Below are positions 51,495 to 51,694 of a stretch of 51,694 nt of DNA, in pieces (position 1 is the stretch's first letter; every line of letters begins with the position of its first letter). Position numbers and translations under genes: made by a program. Source of the stretch: JANNFX01 sp031380225 (GTDB taxonomy: Bacteria > Pseudomonadota > Alphaproteobacteria > Rhizobiales > Hyphomicrobiaceae). Below the pieces are notes generated by a model, which ran no database searches, was not told where the DNA came from, and worked only from the letters and a program-made list of their open reading frames with translations. The DNA is taken from contig JANNFX010000110.1 in NCBI GenBank assembly GCA_031380225.1, positions 1-51,694 of the forward strand, written 5' to 3'.

Positions 51495-51694
51495 ATGTGC
51501 CGCCAAGGGATGCGCGGCAGCCAGAGCTGGATCTTCGATGGCGTTGGCAACCGCACCTCGCAGACCATCGCCGGCGTGACCGACACCTACACCTATCCCG
51601 GCACGTCGAACCGGTTGGCGTCGGTGGTCCGCAACGCCGTCACGCAGCGCTCGCTAACCTATGATGGCGCGGGGAATATCGCCACCGACACGCG
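51495..51694 (+). CDS. RHS/YD-repeat protein fragment, running off the window
   Basis: This frame encodes WIFDGVGNRTSQTIAG, then DTYTYPGTSNRLASVV and LTYDGAGNIATDT, which is the classic RHS/YD-repeat pattern with YDxxGN units. It is still open at the window end. No ribosome-binding site precedes ATG 51495 or 51510, there is no signal sequence, and the residues upstream are not YD-like. The 5' end is therefore probably truncated, leaving an internal piece of an RHS toxin or wall-associated protein. The continuation beyond the window decides whether a tail with a toxin domain is present. Confidence 0.6.
   Translation, partial: MCRQGMRGSQSWIFDGVGNRTSQTIAGVTDTYTYPGTSNRLASVVRNAVTQRSLTYDGAGNIATDT

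Overview
The window looks like chromosomal DNA of an alphaproteobacterium, most likely a Hyphomicrobiales (Rhizobiales) relative. The grounds are an IalB-family protein, a LapG-like bacterial transglutaminase-like cysteine proteinase (BTLCP), an Omp25/31-type beta-barrel, a Zur-type Fur regulator, tandem TIGR02281 aspartic proteases, a DUF1289 protein, an alphaproteobacterial-type phosphomannomutase, moderately high GC, and frequent GTG/TTG starts. No rRNA, CRISPR array, prophage or intact transposon is visible. The genus cannot be fixed from the sequence alone.

Left part (1-12.3 kb): tRNA-Arg(TCT), an IalB-family periplasmic protein with a clear terminator, a YejA-like peptide-binding protein, a HicAB toxin-antitoxin pair, an acyl-CoA synthetase, a small membrane protein, a patatin-like lipase, a CBS-domain protein and a rhomboid protease. 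A PAS, double-PilZ and LapG-like trio follows and points to cyclic-di-GMP and surface biology. Then come a DUF433/DUF5615 toxin-antitoxin pair and a NarL-type response regulator.

Centre-left (12.4-24.7 kb) is the most unusual stretch. A 1410-residue protein joins two rhodanese domains, a YidC/Oxa1-type membrane insertase core and a complete ATP-grasp plus swivelling-histidine phosphotransferase that resembles rifampin phosphotransferase or PEP synthase without the PEP barrel. It is followed on the same strand by a PstS-like periplasmic binding protein and a membrane GGDEF-EAL protein. Next is an envelope cluster: a membrane-anchored protein with four BON-like repeats and an OmpA domain, a 32-residue single-pass membrane protein, and a membrane-anchored Ala/Pro-rich protein with two helix-hairpin-helix domains.

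Middle (24.9-41.2 kb) is mostly housekeeping and accessory metabolism: zur, an outer-membrane beta-barrel, Phd/VapC, an SDR, an unknown 510-residue membrane protein, an acyl-CoA dehydrogenase and enoyl-CoA hydratase/isomerase pair, a Sua5/TsaC-type tRNA-modification enzyme with an FAD-linked oxidase and a TauE exporter, a DMT transporter, DctA, phosphomannomutase, two aspartic proteases and DUF1289.

Right part (41.3-51.7 kb): a tightly packed operon encodes a DevC/DevA/DevB-type ABC exporter, then an MlaC-like lipid shuttle, an MlaA lipoprotein, a thioester-reductase-like SDR and an SMR transporter. An OmpR/histidine-kinase pair follows. No MlaFEDB is present, so this looks like a hybrid envelope-lipid transport system. 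It is flanked by remnants of large repeat proteins: an RTX calcium-binding fragment near 41.4 kb and an RHS/YD-repeat fragment running off the right edge. Dispersed palindromic repeats lie at 25.0 and 51.1 kb.
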